A stretch of 8,584 nt of DNA, taken from contig JAGLEK010000302.1 in NCBI GenBank assembly GCA_023145125.1, positions 1-8,584 on the forward strand. The letters run 5' to 3'. The translations under genes and the position numbers were made by a program. The notes beneath the pieces were generated by a model. That model worked only from the letters and a program-made list of their open reading frames with translations, was not told the origin of the DNA and did no database searches. Positions 4,926 through 8,584 of this stretch are shown here, piece by piece. Position 1 is the first letter of the stretch. Every line of letters starts with the position of its first letter. Source of the stretch: Bacteroidales bacterium. GTDB taxonomy: Bacteria; Bacteroidota; Bacteroidia; Bacteroidales; B18-G4.

Positions 4926-7187
4926 ATGATGGTAAGTAAGTTTGCAGAAAATGGCAACTTTGACTCATCTGGTTTCATCTACTTCCTTTATTTCTGGAGG
5001 AAACCACTGATCATCATTGTTCTGCTTGCAATTTTTGCATCCATCCTGTTTTCTTCCCCCTGGTTTATAACACCAAAATACAAATCGTCAGTTGTCCTTT
5101 TCCCTGTTGCTACTAATTCTATTTCGAAGGCTCTTATAAGCCAGCAATCAGGTATAAAGGAAGACATACTTGGATTTGGAGAGGAAGAACAGGCAGAGCA
5201 GATGTTGCAGATCCTGAACTCTAACAAGATCAGGGACAGAATAGTGAGTAAGTTCAACCTGTTTGAACATTACGGGATCGGTACTGATTCAAAGTACAAA
5301 TACACCCGTTTGATACGGGAGTACGATAACAATGTTTCTTTCCGGCGGACTGAGTATATGGCAGTGAAAATATCTGTCATGGACACAGACCCGCAAATGG
5401 CGGCCGACATTGCCAACACCATTGCTGAGCTGTTGGATTCCACAAAAACCCAGATGCAAAGGGAGAGGGCCATGCAAGCCTTTCTGATCGTTGAGAAGGA
5501 ATACATCGACCTGCAGAAAGATATTGCAGGTATCGTCGATTCCCTCAAGGTGATCGGAAAACTCGGCGTGAATGATTATGAGTCCCAGTCGGAGGTGATC
5601 AACCAGCAATTGGCCATTGCCCTCAGAAATGGCGACATGAATGCTGTAAGGGCCCTGGAAGAGCGGCTTAGTGTGCTGGCTGAATATGGCGGGACATTTC
5701 TATCACTCAAAAACACCCTGGAATTCAAATCAGAGCAACAGACACTGCTCAAGGCGAAGTATCGTGAGGCCAAGGTTGATGCCGAGGCAGAGCTTCCCCA
5801 GAAGTTTATTGTCAACTCTGCTTTCAAGGCAGAAAAGAAATCCTACCCGATCAGGTGGATCATTGTGTTAGTATCCACCTTCTCGGCACTGCTTCTGGCA
5901 ATTCTTATCCTCATTATTTTTGAGAATTTTGCAAAAATCAAAAAAAAAAGCCTGAGCACTAATCTGTGGTCATTGGAGAACCTCAGGATATTCGACCGGG
6001 AGAAACAAAGCCCCGGAGAAAAAAAAGAAAAGGTCAAAGAAGTAGTACATGAAGAAAAGGCTCCGGAGCCGGTAATTGTTCCTGAGCCTGAAAAAGAGAA
6101 AGAACCGGAAGCAATCAGGGAAGAAGAAAAACCCCGGCCCGTACAAACGACCGAAACAAAAACAAAAGAAGAAAACAATAGATCAGAATCATCCAAAGAA
6201 CAAATTTATAACACCTCTGAGATGAAAACGTATTACGATAATTCAAGCATAGTAGGAATCATCCTGAAATGGTGGGTACACATTGTGGTTATCGCCATTG
6301 TCGCCGTCCTGCTCGGCATACTTTTTTCCAGCCCGATATTCATAACACCGAAGTATAAATCATATGCTATTGCCTACCCTCATAATATTGCACCTTACTC
6401 CGATGAAAGTGAAACGGAGCAAATGCTGCAACTCCTTCAATCCAAAGATATCATAGATAGCGTGATCAAAAAATTCGACCTGGCTAAGCATTACAAGGTG
6501 GATAGTAGCTTCAAGTATTTCTATTCAACCATTTATTATGAGTTCGGGCAGAATATCAGTATCACCAAAACTCCTTATGAATCGGTGAATATTACAGTAT
6601 TTGACAAAGACCCGGTTATGGCTAACGACATTGTGCTTGCCATGATTCATTTTTATAATCTGAAAGTCAGGAAAACCCATAACGACAAGTACCTGGAGGT
6701 TATCAGAATGTTTGAGGCCAGTGTCGATAAGAAGCAGGCACACATAGACTCTCTCAAACACCAATTGTATCTTCTCAGTACAGAGTACGGGCTGATCGAT
6801 TATGATGCCCAGGCCCTCGAGATCACCAAAGGTTACCTGCGTACGGTGATGGGAGCTACTTCAACAAGCATTAACCAGCGTGAAGTGATGCGTCTTAAGA
6901 AAAACATCGAAGAACATGGTGGCGACCTGATCGAACTGGTTGAGTCCATCAAGAATGAGGCACAAAACTTCTCCATGTTGAAAGTGGATTATGAAAATGC
7001 TGTGCGTTTTCACACCGACGAACTGTCTTATGCCAATATTATAACGCCTCCATATCCGGCTGATAAGAAAGCCTACCCGGTGCGCTGGCTGATAGTGGTA
7101 TTTACACTTATTGCCACCATCTTCCTGACTATTATCATTATCCTGATCATTGAAAGGTACAGGCACTATTTCAGGTTAAAGAAATAA
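4926..7187 (+). CDS. Tandem (double) polysaccharide co-polymerase, Wzz/chain-length-determinant type
   Basis: PCP proteins sit in the inner membrane, oligomerise with a large periplasmic part and set polysaccharide chain length. A usual member is about 300-400 residues; this one has 753 and contains two. Module 1: TM about 26-44, periplasmic 45-310, TM 311-332, then stop-transfer KIKKK. Module 2: TM about 450-468, periplasmic 469-719, TM 720-742, ending YRHYFRLKK. The modules share FSSPxFITPKYKS (42-54; 467-479 allowing one change), EQMLQxL (91-97; 498-504), KFxLxxHY (109-116; 516-523), xDxDPxMAxDI-like (153-162; 560-569) and KKxYPxRWxIV (304-314; 714-724). Both periplasmic parts end in long helical, probably coiled-coil, stretches. 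Between the modules lies a cytoplasmic linker (342-432) rich in K, E and P. No Walker motif or tyrosine tail is present, so it is not fused to a BY-kinase. Start is ATG 4926 (ATG-ATG). The ligase gene follows 15 bp later. An A10 tract after module 1 makes a second, shorter product possible. Confidence 0.92.
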   Translation: MMVSKFAENGNFDSSGFIYFLYFWRKPLIIIVLLAIFASILFSSPWFITPKYKSSVVLFPVATNSISKALISQQSGIKEDILGFGEEEQAEQMLQILNSNKIRDRIVSKFNLFEHYGIGTDSKYKYTRLIREYDNNVSFRRTEYMAVKISVMDTDPQMAADIANTIAELLDSTKTQMQRERAMQAFLIVEKEYIDLQKDIAGIVDSLKVIGKLGVNDYESQSEVINQQLAIALRNGDMNAVRALEERLSVLAEYGGTFLSLKNTLEFKSEQQTLLKAKYREAKVDAEAELPQKFIVNSAFKAEKKSYPIRWIIVLVSTFSALLLAILILIIFENFAKIKKKSLSTNLWSLENLRIFDREKQSPGEKKEKVKEVVHEEKAPEPVIVPEPEKEKEPEAIREEEKPRPVQTTETKTKEENNRSESSKEQIYNTSEMKTYYDNSSIVGIILKWWVHIVVIAIVAVLLGILFSSPIFITPKYKSYAIAYPHNIAPYSDESETEQMLQLLQSKDIIDSVIKKFDLAKHYKVDSSFKYFYSTIYYEFGQNISITKTPYESVNITVFDKDPVMANDIVLAMIHFYNLKVRKTHNDKYLEVIRMFEASVDKKQAHIDSLKHQLYLLSTEYGLIDYDAQALEITKGYLRTVMGATSTSINQREVMRLKKNIEEHGGDLIELVESIKNEAQNFSMLKVDYENAVRFHTDELSYANIITPPYPADKKAYPVRWLIVVFTLIATIFLTIIIILIIERYRHYFRLKK
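4989..5948 (+). repeat. Internal protein repeat, PCP module 1 (residues 22-341)
   Basis: First copy of the duplicated co-polymerase unit. It has an extra stretch of about 18 residues after the first conserved block (around 62-85, with SISKAL and DILGFGEEEQ) that many Bacteroidota single PCPs also carry as I recall them. This copy therefore looks closer to the ancestral form. Confidence 0.8.
5940..5949 (+). other. A10 homopolymer, candidate slippage site
   Basis: Ten consecutive A follow codon ATC (I338) and encode K339-K341 plus the first base of S342. Loss of one A, or a +1 shift, gives GCC-TGA with the stop at 5953-5955 (342 residues). Gain of one A, or a -1 shift on A-AAA-AAA, gives AAG-CCT-GAG-CAC-TAA with the stop at 5960-5962 (345 residues). 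Both products end just after the second membrane helix, as an ordinary single PCP would. Runs of this length are known to cause polymerase slippage in bacteria; whether it happens here is unknown. Confidence 0.5.
5949..6221 (+). other. Low-complexity cytoplasmic linker between PCP modules
   Basis: Residues 342-432 begin with an ordinary-looking piece (SLSTNLWSLENLRIFDRE), then become K/E/P-rich with EPVIVPEPEKEKEPE at 381-395, and end in a polar S/N/K stretch. By the positive-inside pattern (KIKKK before it, KWW after it) it lies in the cytoplasm. The A-rich DNA stays open in the coding frame, including a second A-run (A8, 6019-6026). Function is unknown; a flexible tether or a docking segment is possible. 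Confidence 0.7.
6222..6224 (+). other. Possible internal start codon for PCP module 2 (M433)
   Basis: This is the first in-frame ATG after the A10 tract. Translation from here would give a 321-residue protein beginning MKTYYDNSSIVG, with the membrane helix at about 18-36, which is the standard position in a stand-alone PCP. No good Shine-Dalgarno precedes it, but most genes here lack one. Confidence 0.3.
6264..7184 (+). repeat. Internal protein repeat, PCP module 2 (residues 447-753)
   Basis: Second copy of the duplicated co-polymerase unit. It keeps the flanking helices and boundary motifs but lacks the extra stretch of about 18 residues seen in module 1, going straight from the first strand region to ETEQMLQLLQS. 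DNA identity to module 1 is only patchy by eye, so the duplication is not recent, or the modules came from two different PCP genes. Confidence 0.8.
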
Positions 7188-7202
7188 TTCAATTCATATA
7201 TC

Positions 7203-8584
7203 TTGAACCTGATTGAGAAATATAAGATCTATCTAGTTTATGCGGTGAGCATTGCTTTTATCGTATTGAACTGCTACCTGATCATTCAGGATAAGTATTA
7301 TGCTCTTCTGACACCCATCCTGCTTATATTTCTTTTCCTGTATATTTTCTCTCTCGACAAGCTTATATTACTGATCACCTTCCTTACTCCAATTGCCATC
7401 AACTTCAAGGACCCTGACATGGGCATTGGGATCACCTTGCCCACGGAGCCCCTGCTACTGGGAGTGTTGGTAGTATTTATCCTTAAGCTCTTTTACGATG
7501 GAGGGTTTAACAGAAAGATCGTCACCCATCCGGTCAGTATTTTCATTATTATCAACCTGATATGGTTAGGAATAACTACAATTACCAGCGAGATCCCACT
7601 GGTATCAGTGAAGTTTCTGATTGCCAGGCTCTGGTTTGTTGTTCCTTTCTATTTTATCGGGATCCTCTTATTCAAGAAAGTCAAGAATATTAAAGTATTT
7701 AACTGGTTATATATCATACCACTGCTTATTGTAATTTTTTATACCCTGGTGAACCATGCCGGCTATGGCTTCGATAAGCCATCGAGCAATATGGTTATGC
7801 AGCCGTTTTATAACGACCACACGGCATATGGTGCGGTGATCGCAATGTTCATACCATTCTTTGCCGGCTTCAGCCTGAGTAAAAGTTACACTAATTCACA
7901 AAGGCTTGCTAGTTTTATCGTTCTTTTCCTGCTTATCATTGGGCTGATCTTTTCGTACAGCCGTGCAGCGTGGATCAGTATTTCTTTTGCATTGATGGTT
8001 TACGCGATAATTGCCTTCAGGATCAAGTTCAGGTGGGTTCTTGGCGGTTTTCTTTTACTTGCGGGCCTGTTCTATATGTTTTCCTTTCAGCTCATCGACA
8101 GGCTGGAAAGCAATAAACAAGACTCATCAACTGACTTTGCAGAGCATATCCAATCCATGTCCAACATCTCTTCTGATGCATCTAACCTGGAGCGGATCAA
8201 CAGGTGGAATTGCGCTCTCAGGCTATACGAAGAACGTCCGTTCTGGGGCTGGGGGCCGGGTACATACCAGTTCGTATATGCACCATATCAACGTTCAAAG
8301 GAAAAGACCATTATCAGTACCAATGCCGGCGACATGGGTAATGCGCATAGCGAATACATTGGCCCGCTTTCAGAATCAGGTGTACTGGGAATGCTCACCT
8401 TTATTGCCATTGTTATTGCTGTATCCATTACAGGGCTCAGGGTGTATAAGCGTGCAGATTCAAAAGAAGTGAAACTTATCAGCCTAGTAATCTTACTGGG
8501 CCTCATGTCATATTTTGCACACGGCCTCCTTAATAACTTCCTCGACACAGATAAGGCATCTGTACCTTTCTGGGGATTTATTGG
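7203..8584 (+). CDS. O-antigen ligase/polymerase family (Wzy_C) membrane protein, 3' end outside window
   Basis: The frame is open for 460 codons to the right edge. Many membrane helices surround a large periplasmic loop. Family marks are FYNDHTAYG (202-210), SYSRAAW (251-257) after a helix, then the loop with LERINRWNCALRLYEERPFW (329-348), GWGPGTYQFVY (349-359) and GNAHSEYIGPLSESG (379-393). H382 and the arginines R331/R334 are candidates for the His and Arg known to matter in WaaL/Wzy enzymes. The protein either polymerises undecaprenyl-linked units (Wzy) or transfers a finished glycan to an acceptor (WaaL type); next to a flippase and a co-polymerase, Wzy is favoured by inference. The TTG start lies 15 bp after the co-polymerase stop; an in-frame TAA precedes it by five codons and the first ATG is at residue 73. 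A GTG at residue 15 is a weaker alternative. Near-complete: the end reached, DKASVPFWGFIG, usually precedes the last helix. Confidence 0.9.
   Translation, partial: MNLIEKYKIYLVYAVSIAFIVLNCYLIIQDKYYALLTPILLIFLFLYIFSLDKLILLITFLTPIAINFKDPDMGIGITLPTEPLLLGVLVVFILKLFYDGGFNRKIVTHPVSIFIIINLIWLGITTITSEIPLVSVKFLIARLWFVVPFYFIGILLFKKVKNIKVFNWLYIIPLLIVIFYTLVNHAGYGFDKPSSNMVMQPFYNDHTAYGAVIAMFIPFFAGFSLSKSYTNSQRLASFIVLFLLIIGLIFSYSRAAWISISFALMVYAIIAFRIKFRWVLGGFLLLAGLFYMFSFQLIDRLESNKQDSSTDFAEHIQSMSNISSDASNLERINRWNCALRLYEERPFWGWGPGTYQFVYAPYQRSKEKTIISTNAGDMGNAHSEYIGPLSESGVLGMLTFIAIVIAVSITGLRVYKRADSKEVKLISLVILLGLMSYFAHGLLNNFLDTDKASVPFWGFI

Noticed and set aside
4926..7187. BY-kinase (Wzc-like) fusion, suggested by the long co-polymerase with a cytoplasmic segment
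   Set aside because: There are no Walker A/B motifs and no tyrosine cluster. The extra length is a second PCP module plus a low-complexity linker.
8011..8472. Plus-strand open frame of 153 codons near the right edge
   Set aside because: It lies in another frame of the ligase gene, whose own frame carries the conserved HSEY and GWGPGTY motifs.

Overview
The window looks like a chromosomal piece of a Bacteroidota bacterium, possibly Bacteroidales-like (lineage is inference). The evidence is two good matches to the group's -7 promoter element TAnnTTTG, a weak or absent Shine-Dalgarno site before most genes, a DUF6427-type membrane protein (as recalled, a Bacteroidota-restricted family), and flippase and ligase proteins resembling this phylum's polysaccharide loci. 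No RNA gene, insertion sequence, CRISPR array or integrase was seen.

The layout is two divergent gene sets around a short AT-rich control region (3182-3302). Leftward (minus strand): a GT4 glycosyltransferase (3181-2051), then purD 5 bp later (2045-762), then after 53 bp a polytopic membrane protein (708 to beyond the left edge). Rightward (plus strand): a Wzx-type flippase (3303-4796), a 129-bp gap with a well-formed promoter, a 753-residue polysaccharide co-polymerase (PCP/Wzz-like) protein (4926-7187), and 15 bp later an O-antigen ligase/polymerase (Wzy_C) protein running off the right edge (7203-8584). Two reading frames begin with TTG and lack an end in the window (the membrane protein at the left edge and the ligase at the right); both are open throughout and clearly coding.

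Together the rightward genes supply three parts of a Wzx/Wzy-type pathway: flipping lipid-linked repeat units across the inner membrane, control of chain length, and polymerisation or ligation. The glycosyltransferase could build the repeat unit. purD is a purine-synthesis housekeeping gene lying in the leftward unit.

The most unusual item is the co-polymerase gene. It encodes two complete PCP modules (each TM - periplasmic - TM) in one polypeptide, joined by a cytoplasmic Lys/Glu/Pro-rich linker of about 90 residues. An A10 homopolymer sits immediately after the first module. Slippage by one base in either direction reaches a stop within 13 bases, giving a conventional single-module PCP of 342 or 345 residues; an in-frame ATG at 6222 could start the second module alone. 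The locus may make fused and single forms from one gene, or the fusion may depend on the exact A count, which is also where a sequencing error would be most likely. The other notable element is the divergent control region, where opposed -7 elements form a 20-bp near-palindrome next to an 11-bp perfect inverted repeat.
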